Both the position numbers and the translations under genes were made by a program. DNA of 64,000 nucleotides from NCBI RefSeq assembly GCF_018139145.2, contig NC_059471.1:85892520-85956519 (forward strand), in the 5' to 3' direction. Shown piece by piece: positions 35,901 through 47,430 of the stretch (positions are counted from its first letter, which is position 1; the number at the start of each line of letters is the position of its first letter). The notes below the pieces were generated by a model. That model made no database searches, was not told where the DNA came from, and saw only the letters and a program-made list of their open reading frames with translations. The DNA is from Gymnogyps californianus. Lineage: Eukaryota; Chordata; Aves; Accipitriformes; Cathartidae.

Positions 35901-38900
35901 TACTTATTTGCTCTTTGTTGATTAAAAATCTGCCGCTGTTCTATGCCAAAATGTGACATAAATCTGACAATCAGAAGCTTGGCAGCCTTCACTGATCTGT
36001 CCCCCTTAATATTCCCCCATATATTGAATTATTTGAGCAGTAATGAAATAGAGAGCTGGGAGCTAATACTGCTACTTTCAACTACTAGTTTGACCAAGAA
36101 TGACAGATAATGACATTTTTACAGATGAATGAATGAAGGTTAAGAGAGACATAGCTGTGAGGATTAAATAATCTAGAATCTCAACTGGATGGAGAAAACT
36201 CTCACGAAATGTAATAAGCATTTTAAAGAATGATTGTCAAAGATAAAGCGTGTTTTTAACTACAAAGCCTGGAAATTCATCCAGGTTTATCTTAGTAATA
36301 AGTTGGATGTTTAGCTTCAGAAATATTAAAAATTAATGATGTGAGTTATTCCATATACACAACTTAAATACTGCTGTGTCCCACAGGAGCAGTCAGTTAT
36401 AGAGGGTGACGAAGTCCTCACAAAGCTTTCTACAGGGAAAAGTAAGCAATGAAAGGCCATTACAATTAAGGACCGTATAGAAAGTCTCTGTGGGTAAATT
36501 CATTAAGAAAGGCAAGTGTAAATTCCCCAGGCATACCCACTCCCTATTCATGGATTTTCAGGCTGGTCATACTTGCTGCAGAGTGCAGGATCAAGAGATC
36601 TGCTGATACCCCTTGAACCATTATTCTTTGTGAAAGGGTGCTAACCACGAACTACAGGATTTTCAGGTATGAAATTGCATTTTGAATTGTACTAATGTTA
36701 TTGTTCCATAGTAAACAACTGTGAAATTGCCAAATATACCTGAGCTTCCTCAGCAATAAATAGAGATATCCGATTATAAAGAAGGCAATTATAAAGAAAT
36801 TCAGTTCCTGCGCATATGTGAAGCAGAAGTCAGTGTTTGCTGCTGCAGTTTCATGTGACGTCTAAGACAGGCTAAGCCAGCGCACCACGTCCTCTGCTTT
36901 TCTGCAGTTGCCCATCTCCGTGGTTCCTTCTCCCCTTTTCACATCACGTCCTGCTTCGTACCAGCGCAGCCCACCCGGTGAACTCGGGTTGCTTGCAAGG
37001 GTAGCTTTCACCTGGGTTTGTGCCTCAGCCCAGGGGATGAGGGGCCACATGGAATGCTTCCACATGAAGAGTGGAGGATGGCTGTGGGGCAGGAGCAGGG
37101 AGCAGCAGGGGTGGGGGTGAGGCAGGGCCACTCCTTTCAGTGGCAGTCTCGGCCTGAAGCGCTCATGGGACTGCTGTGTCAGTTAATGCAATCATTTCCT
37201 GTTCTAAATTTAGTGAAAGTGGTAATGCCAGATATCGCTGTGTGGTAACTGCTAGCAAATTCCTCCCTTTTGAAATAATGAGCACAAAATGTGCAGCCAG
37301 TTAGACGTTTGTTGTTATATATTCAAATTATGTTGAGGGCTCAGTCACAGAAGCAGGCATGTTCTTAACAAGCCCATGGCATTTATTTCCGGTTCATTTT
37401 TGGTGATGAAACTGTGTTACGTATTTCTCAGGACATAGTCCTTATGTCCCAATATTTAGTATGCAGACTTTTTGTATGGAGATTCACTTTAGGGGGCACA
37501 AGATATTCCTTCAAAAAAGATGTAGAAATAAAAGCCTACATTCAGTTAATGTATGCATGAGTGATTGGAAGGTGACTAAATTCCCTGTCTCATCTGTATG
37601 CCATGTACATACATCCCAAAGAAACAGTGCCTAAATTGCAAACCCTGTAAAACGCTCCTGGGTGCCGAGAAACTTTGTGATCTGCATGGGAGGAGAAGTC
37701 AGGCAGGACCTGATGCCTGAATAGAACAAGTTTACTAATTTCTGGACATCCAAAAAACCAGAACAAAAATATTTTTTTTTCTGTAAGACACTGTGGTCTA
37801 GTTCATAGGTGGTAGAAAAAAATGTTTACAATATCACAGTTTTTATCACATCTCTTTCCACTTAACATATTTTTTTCTCTGTAAGAGCGGAATCTGAGAG
37901 TGTTTTCATTCATTTGACTTCAGTAAAACAAAAGTGGAAGGAGAAAAAGCATGTTGTTCCATGCTTCCTGCCTGAAGACATCTGGGCTTTTATTTGATTG
38001 CTGAAGTCAGTGGTTCCCAAAGTGAGGTTACAAATTAGTGAAGGCTTACCAGGCCATAATAAGAGGTTGGAAAATATATATTGCTAGGTTAATAGGTAGC
38101 ACAGATAGATTTTAAATTAAAATACTTGTGATAAAAGCACGTGAGGATTAATGATAATCTGAGCCTGTCTTTCAGTTTTGGACACAGACATAAGAAAAAT
38201 GCTCATAGGAGACAATAGTTTCTTAGGGAGCTATTGAAAATGTTTTAATTAATGCAATGTAAAATCACCTCACTATATATAGACTATACATTTCAGGAGT
38301 TTCTCTTCTCTTCTTTAAGCATCAGAATGCCTGAGCAATGACCGAGACTTTTCTCATCTTTTACCAGATAGAGACTGTTTCCAGGAGCTCATCGTGTGTG
38401 GTGATGACCTGAGTCCTGGTAATTCTGGTCTGTACCCAAAGAACTCTACCCCACTGTATTTGGGTAGATTGCAATTCTGTGTGGATCTGCTTCTTGCTAA
38501 AGTAAGAAGTGATTCATTGGGAAACTTCTGTAAAGCCTATTTTTATATATTTGAATCATCACATGCTCCTGGGAAGGTAAAGAGCAACGTTAGTAATATA
38601 TTTTCTCCTGCACAGCCCTGCCCATGCAGTATGTACACAAGAAATCAAAAGCAGAAAGGACTGAAGACAAGGAGACATTGGGATAAGAAAAACAGGTTAG
38701 GGCAAATCAGAGGCAAGGAGGCTACTCAAGATAAGAAGGTTCTGGAGGAAACTTCCCCTTTACTCCCATGCTTGTAGTCCGCAAAGTACTGAATGTTGTG
38801 TGGGGAGAGAAGCTACTGCAACCTACTGGTTTTTCCACAAACATCTATTGGCTGTTTAAGTAGAAACACAGTACTGGGAAGCCAGTCAGTCCCCTCTGAG

Positions 38901-41900
38901 AAGAGGTACACTTCCCAGATGGGGTAGTCAGCGTACAGATTTATGCCAAATGCCAGAAGACAGCGAGGTCCTACTTCTGCAGACAGACGAAAAGGTGTAT
39001 GCTGAGGCATACTCATGCTCACGAAGACCATGGTCTAGTGTGGCAGGCCTGAACACGGTAGTCCAACGGGTACCCAATAAGGGACACTTTACCATAGGAC
39101 TGGAATAGTTACCAAAGTTTTATAAAACTTGTATCAAACTTCAGCATAAGGCTGTGTAAATACCTAGAATTCCTACACAGAAGATCTGCAGTCAGTATAA
39201 ACTGGCCTAGTTTTTTCTTAAATAATGGGATCTTTATGTTTTGATGACCTCCTTGTCTCCTAAATTAGAGTTTTTAACAAGTGAATTTTCCAAGCTTTCT
39301 TCTCAATAACTGATGACAGTTCCAAGGAGTATTGTGAAACTAACTTGGGATCTGCACAAAATACAAGTTAGTTTATTTCCAGTGTATTCTAATTATGACA
39401 TCTTCTTGGCTTGGTGATATCTAATGGTGCCAGGATAACTTCTAATATTTTTTGAATAATTGGATAATTTCACAGTAGTATCTAAAGTCATCTGATTTTT
39501 CTTGGACAACTGCCCAAGATTTTTCAAGTGACAGAATAATGACCTAACTGCAGATGTAATGTATGTTGCCTGCTTAGAAATTGTATTCAAAACCTTGCTA
39601 AAACCCACCATCTTGAATTAGTTACGGAGTTTTTAGGAGACTGGGGAAATTCTGTTATATAGAGGATAAGTTCCTCCTCTTAGTAGAATTCGTTTCTCCA
39701 GCAGCAATAGGTCCCCAGGTATTTCTATGATCACTCGTGCCTATTAGTCAAGGAAAAGGACTGTCAACCTGATCCAAAGATGAAGCAGAACTGATTTTCA
39801 GTATAAGAGCTGCAAGAATGTTAAACAAGTCAAGTTCTTTTGGCATTTCCACCTGGTAAACCATTCACTCTATCTTCTAAAATAAAACGTGCAAGGTAAC
39901 CACCATCGCAATTTTTGCAGGGGCAACTAACATACTCTGCTGCACAGTGATTTGACTTTTCAGCTCTACATGCCTCATGTTAGGCATCTAAACACAGGTG
40001 GATCTCTGAAATGGCAAATGCCCACTCTTGTCATTGACCTTCTCCCATGCAAAAAAGAGGCTGTTTGACTTAGACATCTAAATTCAGATGTGGATGTCTA
40101 AATCTGTTCTGTTATAGGAAGATGACTTTGAAAATTCTGGCCACTGCCTGCAAAGCACTTTAGGATTTTTTTTAATTTTAGGATTTTCAGGATTTTAGGG
40201 CTGAGAGGGGTTAAACTATCCAGCTCATAGAAGGACATTTCAGTTCCATCAGGTACACATAAAAGGGAGATAACAAATCATGTGAGCTAGCTAAACATTA
40301 TTTAAAGCTGGCAACAAATAATGGTGAAAACACTAGATATTTTTAAAGGCTTCTATTTAATGTGGACAATGTAAAGAAAGCCTTAGGAAAAAAATAAGAA
40401 AATTTTTTTTCATCTTTTAATAAATAAAAAAGTAAAGGGTGGTAAGATCGGACCTGCTGTTTCTGTAAGATCTAGTGCTCTGAAATAATTGTTGCAGTTA
40501 CCCAACTACACATACACATTGCTTAATAAATCATCTTAAAATTCAAAGCGTATTTTCATAATCTTACTTTTAATTTGGTTTGCTATTTCAAAAAATTCAC
40601 CCAATGATCAAAATGTTTAAAATTCTTTTTAGGCACGTGAATTGTATTTCCATTTTTATGTAAATGCACCTTGACATAAATCAACATTAAAAAAAATACC
40701 AACTAGCGCAGAAGAAACGTGTCATGGAAGATTTGCGGTAGTTTCTCTTCTGTGCGCCACCAGCAGTTCCAACTGCAGAGGGGGCTACTAAGGCCGGGGG
40801 CGGTTTAGAACAGGGGATTATTTTACAGAGCTTTAAACGACATCTTTGCTTCCTCTAATCTAGAGACAATCATCATCATTTTCCATAATTCACATTTTGG
40901 TGAACTGAGAAGATTGTATAATTCCTTTTAGAAACATTACATGTACAGCTTCTTTGTTGATCTCTGCCAAAGTTCTCAAGAACATCCAAGGAGGAAAAGT
41001 GTTTCATGGCTTATTATGATCACATCGGTGAAGTATTAGGGAAAGTGATTGTCTGATTTGGAAATTCAAAAATCCATGTGATTTAACCTAGGGCTCGGCA
41101 TGCCAGACTGCTGGAACTCTGAGGGCTGCAGCTTTCTACTAAATAAAACAGTAGTTGCTAAAATGCTCTGCATTTTGAACAATCTCTTCCTAGCTATTTA
41201 TTTCCTAGCAAGTTACCAGCAGCATCCATTATGTACAGTAAAAAGTTTATAAAAAGAATTTTCCATTTCTAAAACTAAACAAATTAGTTTTGCAATATGA
41301 TTAGGTTAAAGAAGTAAAGCATCCCATAGTTACTGAAGGAAAATATTTTCAGACTTTGTCGTGTTTTCTGGTTACATCAGAATATATAAATAAAAGCTGT
41401 GAGCCAACATAAAAATATTGAAACAAAAATGTTGCAATATGAAGGAAAAACTATTACATGAGATCACAGACACTATAATTATCAAATCATATTTACAATT
41501 TGAATGTGCCAACTTCAGTTCTTGTTTCTCTAAAGCTATTAAAATTTCTACGTCACAGGCACAGCTGCAAAACTCCAGCTCTTCACTGATTTCGGGACAG
41601 TGAGATTTGAGCCACTCTGTTGAACTGGATATTTTACTCCAGAACTTTGGAAATTAAATATATAGTCAATGTTCAACTTCAATAATCTTGACGAGTCCAT
41701 TTCATTTGGAAAGATATGCACAAGAGAAGTAGTACAAGAGCGGAGCCTCTGGCATTTTTGGTGTTGGTGTGTCAGTCTTTCCATTCTAAGTCCTTACTTT
41801 GAGGTGGTTTTTAGTATACTGTAACATTTGGCAGAGAAGCTTTTAGCACCAGGGAGATTTTTTTTAAAAAATAAATAAATTCATAACTAATATGAGTGTT

Positions 41901-42117
41901 CTATGTTACAGGACACAGAAAAATAAATGAAGCCTGTGGTTCCTACCTCCCCCAAGCTGACTGCCTTAAAAAGAGCCCTGCTTTTAATATGTTATAAATC
42001 TCTCTGGCCTCTCATGTGGGATAAGATATTCAAGAGTTGGAGACAACGGAAAAGGATAAACGACAAGACTAAAAGCGAATTGCTTTTGTAATAAGCGGTG
42101 ATTTCATATATTTGTAA
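32931..42117. other. Noncoding stretch, mostly AT-rich unique sequence
   Basis: I see no supported gene or clear repeat in this 9.2 kb. The interval 33.3-33.7 kb is rich in AT-type homeodomain-like cores and could be a conserved noncoding element, but this is a guess. A mildly GC-richer patch at 36.87-37.15 kb has few CpGs. Open frames at 35334-35678 and 38394-38777 have no recognisable domain or splice support. Confidence 0.45.
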
Positions 42118-42141
42118 TGAATAAATTAATTAATTTATTCA
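42118..42141. repeat. Perfect 24-bp palindrome with TAATTAAT core
   Basis: The sequence is identical to its own reverse complement over all 24 bases, with no loop. The centre AATTAATT contains overlapping TAAT homeodomain cores. A second, interrupted dyad (TGATTC, 5 bases, GAATCA) follows at 42153-42169. Both sit just left of the CpG-rich patch. Confidence 0.9.
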
Positions 42142-42233
42142 ACATGTATTCATGATTCGAAGTGAATCAACATTTGATAAGGGCCCAGAGTCAGTATATC
42201 ATATCTGGGTTGGGAACATGTTTTGGAAAGGCT

Positions 42234-42590
42234 CGGGAGCTGCGGCAGCCTCTGGGATGCATTAGGGAGTGGCAGAGCCGAGCTCGCCGCTGGACCCAGC
42301 AGCTGCATCTCATTCTGTTTTCCTTGGACCGCGCAGCTGCTGCCTTCGCAAAAGTGAGCCCGAGGGTGTGGTGTCCCAGACCTTGGAAACTGCGTCCAGC
42401 CCACACGCTCTCCCAACCAAACGAGGCCTTTTCAACACCTACTTAGCGTCAGCCGGAGCCCTCCTTGGTGGCCTCGCGGCCAGGATCCTGCACGCTCACC
42501 TCTGGGTCTGGGCTTGACTTCTGGTCGGGGGCGGCTCGAAAAGATGCACCAGCCAGCAGCCAGCCAAACGGCGAGACGGACCGGCTCATG
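42234..42590. promoter_or_regulatory. Small isolated CpG island
   Basis: By hand I count about two dozen CpG dinucleotides between 42181 and 42600, clustered from 42234, in a GC-richer patch inside otherwise AT-rich DNA. That density approaches expectation from base composition, so CpG loss is weak here. A strong minus-strand donor (CCCAGAG|GTGAGCG) lies at 42499/42500, and a plus-strand donor-like CAAAA|GTGAGC at 42353/42354. It could be the promoter and first exon of an unannotated transcript, or a germline-unmethylated enhancer. Confidence 0.5.
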
Positions 42591-44162
42591 AACATAGCTG
42601 AAAATGAGCCCATAAAAAAGTACATAGCTGTCAGAGAAGTAGCTTGAGCCAGTCGACCATGTGCTGCATGATTACTGCTGCCAACACCGGTGTTATGGTA
42701 GGAAGTCATAGCCAGGGCAGAGGGGAAGGAAGGAACCGTCCCCATCAGCCACAGCGTGACCACAGGTCGGCTGGCTGAATGAGGAAACTCAGCCTGGGGG
42801 TTTTCTCATCCGAGCTTTCCTAGCCTCACACAGACAACCTCAGGGAAGAAACTCAGTGTACTTTTGTCTCCATTAACTGCAAAAAAAATTTTGAAAAGTC
42901 CACTGAAATGAGCACGTAAAAAAGCATCAACAGTATTTGTCTGGTTGAAGAAATCCAAAGACTAGATTTTTTGCTTTTAAACCTTTTTAATTGTCATGCC
43001 CAAGTTACTATATGACATAGCATGGTTAGCAGCTGGGCATAAACATATAAATAATGAGATATCCTGTAGCTAAATAGACAGCAACAATAAATTACTGTAA
43101 TAAAAAATTACTTGAAATAAAAAATCAACAATAAGGCCCAAGCTCACCACAGTCAAAGGAGTTTCAAATGCATTATGGATGAGAAACTGAGTGCTGGGAA
43201 AACTGTTAAAAAGTAAACGGTCTGCGCCAAGGTAACTGAGGGAAAGTCCTTTCTAGAGATTTATTTTTTCTCTTTACCTGATCAGCCAAATATGGAACAG
43301 GATGGTCCACGAAAATGTTGTATAAACAAGTTCTTCCAGTGTTTCTTCAAGAGCGTACATAAATGTGACAGTTCAGGAATAAATATTGTGGGGAACCCAA
43401 TACTGCAGCCTAAAAATACCCCAAGCCTACAACACTTTTATTCCATTAAGACATACATTCAGCTAACAATTTGAAAGAAAATAATCACCTCTTCTCTATG
43501 TTTTTAGGCCAACACAAGGAAATTAAAAGCTAACACGCTGTAATGGAGTTGGGGATATGTGAAATTAAATACCAGTTTGGTTCCAGGAGAACCCAAACAC
43601 CATTCAGGCTTATGTACTCTTTAGGACTGGCAGATTTATTTTCAAAATCTCTCTGGAAAGGGGGTGGGAAATCTCTTCACCTTGGGCAGGCCACCCAGTA
43701 ACATATATACAGCTTTGTGCTATCATTGGTCTTATCATACGACCTTAGCCTGTGTCTGTTCTGGTCTTTCTTTGCCAGTTTTGCTTACCTTTCGTGCTTT
43801 CTTATCTTAAGTTATAGCTCAAGTGTTTCCCTGTGACAGTTCTCATTCACCAGGCAGTATCTCTAACTCTTGTTAAGCACTACTTAAACTGAAGGTAGGT
43901 GGCCATCGGCTGATACTTGAGCTGATGCTTGAACTGGGGATGCTGCTTAGTCCAGCAGATTTTAGGCAGGTCACCTGCACTCCTGGTCAGATCAGGATGC
44001 AGCTCTCTCCCCGGCTGAGATTGCTCACGCTCCCACTAAGCTAATTCAAGTGAATTGAGATAACTGCTGGACACCCAGGATACTGCTGTTACTGTCAGTT
44101 CCAGCTAGGAGGTTCTTGGGCTTATGAGGCTTATGAGGCTGGGTTTCTTGCAAAAAGATCTT

Positions 44163-44197
44163 CTTCCTACCTGTGAATAATTCACACAGGTAGGAAG
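44163..44197. repeat. Perfect hairpin (13-bp arms, 9-base loop) with a third arm copy
   Basis: CTTCCTACCTGTG pairs with CACAGGTAGGAAG across the loop AATAATTCA. The loop region GTGAATAATTCAC recurs at 44204-44216, followed by another CACAGGT, so the left arm could pair with either copy. Confidence 0.85.
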
Positions 44198-47074
44198 GTA
44201 CGTGTGAATAATTCACAGGTTCACCGTGAACACTGTAAACATCTTTTGCTATCCTTAAGCTTGTTCTAAATTGCTTAGGAAATAAATCTCAGGGTTTTTT
44301 GGGTTTTTTTTCCTCCAAAGAGTATTTCATTTAACTATTGGCTCTTCACTATTAATGGCATGTGATTAGTCACATATGTCTAACAACATTTTCCAGTTGA
44401 CTGCCCAGATGCCTGAGAGCTTTAAAACAGGAGAAAAAGGAAGGATGATTATCAAATACTGAATAATTGACAAAAGTAGCATTCTTGAAAGAGTTTCTTA
44501 TTGCTGTATATTAGAGTATATTAGAACATGTACTCTGTAAAACAAGACACTCTTTGTGCACCAGAATATATCTAAAGTTACATTCCACTATAAAAGAAGT
44601 TTAAGTTACAGCTGAAGTTACTGAAATTAATATTTTCATCATTTTACTCTACGTAAAAATTGGATTGTGTATGTTTTATAACACACCAATACCCATGCTC
44701 TTTGTCTTTCCATCTGAGCGTGCACAGCCAATTTGGGTGTTCCCAATTTCGACTCAATGGCTTGCTCATGTTGATTATATAATGACAGATATTTCCAAGT
44801 CTGTGGTTAGGTGCAGGTGCTAAGATCAACTTCTTGGTGTTTTGATTCTTGGAAGGATCTTCAGAAAATGAAGCATCTGTGGTTACATTTATAATTATAA
44901 ATCATGCAATGAGATCATCATAAGTCTCTTTGTTTTCATAATAACAGCATGTAACATTTTAAAGCACATAGATTGTATACTGGAAAAAGCATTTAACAGG
45001 AAATATCCCAAGGTAAAGTGCCCTGAACATTTCTGAAGCACTAATTTTTATATACTTGGAGTTAGTTTTAAAGTCCTCTCACCTCTTTTTTTAAGGCAAC
45101 TCCTTCACAAATTGTTTCCAACCCTTTTCAAAGTATACAAACTGTACTGCAAACAAAGGCAATACCTAAACTATGCACTAATGGAAGAATGTTCATTTGA
45201 TAAGTGAATTTAAAGCATGAAAAATCTGTAACCATTTTACTATTCTGTAATAAAATTCACCTTTTATTGGTATTACTACCTTTTTTTCTTATTAAGGAAG
45301 TGGCAGTTTGTACTGAGTACTGTTTGCTCTACATGATACAAATGGAAATAATAAGCTAGTGGCTAAATATTTACTTATTACATTCTTCCCCTATATGCTA
45401 TTCACCAAGTCATGCAACTTGCAGTTTTACATAGGAAGATGATCAATGATTAACCACAGGTTACATCAAATTCCCTGGACAATCCCATAGAGATTTCTGC
45501 AAAAAGGCTAATGTTTATTAGAGGTGGGTACACACACAAAGATTATGTCCTCTTTTTTAGGTGAATTCCTTCTGTGTTCAACATACTGTTTTCTTCCATA
45601 TTTTTTCTGTTCTACAGTATTTGGTAGATACTGGAAGAGAAAATTGGCAGTCCATGTGTCAGAACGTCAAAAACATTCACAAAATCTTTTTAGAAGTAGA
45701 AATACTTTATCATAAACCCCAAATATTTTCAGTCAAAATAATTAATTGTTTAGGCTTGCAGTATGCTGAAAAATTTCTGATTTTCTTAAGGATGGCAAAT
45801 GTTTCCCACAAGATGCTTTGCTCATCCATACTATTTTCTATGAAAAGCAAACAAACAAACAACAGTTTTAATGAAAATTTCATGCCCTAGAGGGTAAGAA
45901 CAGCTGATAAAGGAAAAGGTGTGCCTCTGCAGCATGACTCACCATGCAGGGACTCCTGCTTGCCAGGCAATGGTCACCTGGATTGAGTTTCTGTATGCAA
46001 GAACTGTGCCGCTGGGAGGCATGGTGGTGGCAAGGGCAAAGGGGAAATGACAGAAACGTGTCTTAGGATAAGTTGGAGAGAAATGGGAGTCCAGCACAGG
46101 CAGGTGACAGTGTTGTGCAGAACTGAGCAGGGATTTACTCCTCTCCATCGTACGCCTACTGGCTCCGCTGTGCCACTCAGTTGGGTGGAAAAACTGAATG
46201 TGCTTCATGTCATGAGGCAGAGAAAAGGCCTCTGCTGAGCTGGAAGGAAATATACAGAATTAGTCTTACCAAAAAAATGTCAGCCCTGCAGACCTTCTCA
46301 AGGAGCTTGGCACATCCTTCCCTGAGCACATCCTCTCAGGGACTTCATTTGCCATTAAGGATGTGCAGGCCAAAAACCTGTCACTGTGCATCTCTCAGCT
46401 ACCCGAGCACAGTGCCAGACACTTCATGATCTGTTGACCACTTTGCCTTGGTGAAGCTAGGAGCAAATCATCGTTGTCTTCTTTTTGATGGAGTGATCTG
46501 TGGGAAGGCTGAAACTTACATTTGCTTCATCTCCTGGTCTGGGTGCATGCTTCACTCACTGATGCATGTGAAGTGATGCACACTTTATACTGCTATACCG
46601 TACCATGTACTCCACAGAACATTTCTTCTGAAACCCAGCTAAGCCCGTATTCTCTTAATTTTGGCCTCATTTAAAAGTCAAGGCAAAACGTACAGTGGCA
46701 GGGACATGTTTACAGACTTTTACAGACTTTTATCATATGAAAATAAAACACCTTTCATATAGTTCTGTACACACATACACATTTTAATATACCATGCTAA
46801 ACCACCTCTAATCTTATTCCTAAAGAGATTGCTCCACATCTAGTTTCATCACAGCAGTCTCTGTGCCACAACTGCAAGTGAACTAGTCATGGCAAAGGTG
46901 AGGCTGAAGGGAGTATATTGCTTCCTCAGTGATTTCTACATTATATATTCTGTCACATCACTCCTGGGAGAGAAAGGATACTAAAAATACCTGGAGTTAA
47001 AAATAATAAGTGACAAATATAAATTCAAATTATTTTACAGGCTACAGGAAGAAAGCAGGAAGTCATAGACTGTT

Positions 47075-47430
47075 ATGTGGAGTTCTAGATATTTATCTGA
47101 AAGATTCACTAAGTCACAGAGTTAATGGACTTAAAAGATAGCTCATTGCTTCCACGTCACTGCTAGTGTGGAATTATTTCATATACTACTTTCTCCAGTG
47201 CTTTAATCCACTCCTATATTAATATTTTCTATTTATACTTATTTTCCTTAAGTGCATTACATTGATTTTGCATTTCAGCACACCACAAAGGCTCCTATCA
47301 TCATTAGGGTATAAACTAAGCATGCAAAAAATCCCCATAGTCCCAAGTTGAGAGGTTACAAAGTAAAGCCACAAAATGCCATGTAGAATTCTAGATACTT
47401 ATCTGAGAGATTCACTGAGTCACAGAGTTA
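47075..47430 (+). repeat. Diverged 50-bp direct repeat, copies 306 bases apart
   Basis: Copy A (47075-47124) and copy B (47381-47430) share 45 of 50 aligned bases without gaps, and all five differences are transitions. The sequence CTAGATA...TTATCTGA...GATTCACT is common to both. Flanks show only faint similarity. It may be the remnant of an older tandem duplication or two fragments of one unidentified repeat. Confidence 0.75.

Noticed and set aside
38009..38030. CAGTGGTTCCCAAAGTG resembling a hAT/Charlie transposon terminus
   Set aside because: No matching inverted terminus, target duplication or internal sequence was found. A single short match is too weak.
40775..40787. GCAGAGGGGGCTA resembling part of a CTCF site
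   Set aside because: The left half of the motif does not fit the consensus. One partial match without binding data is not enough to call an insulator.
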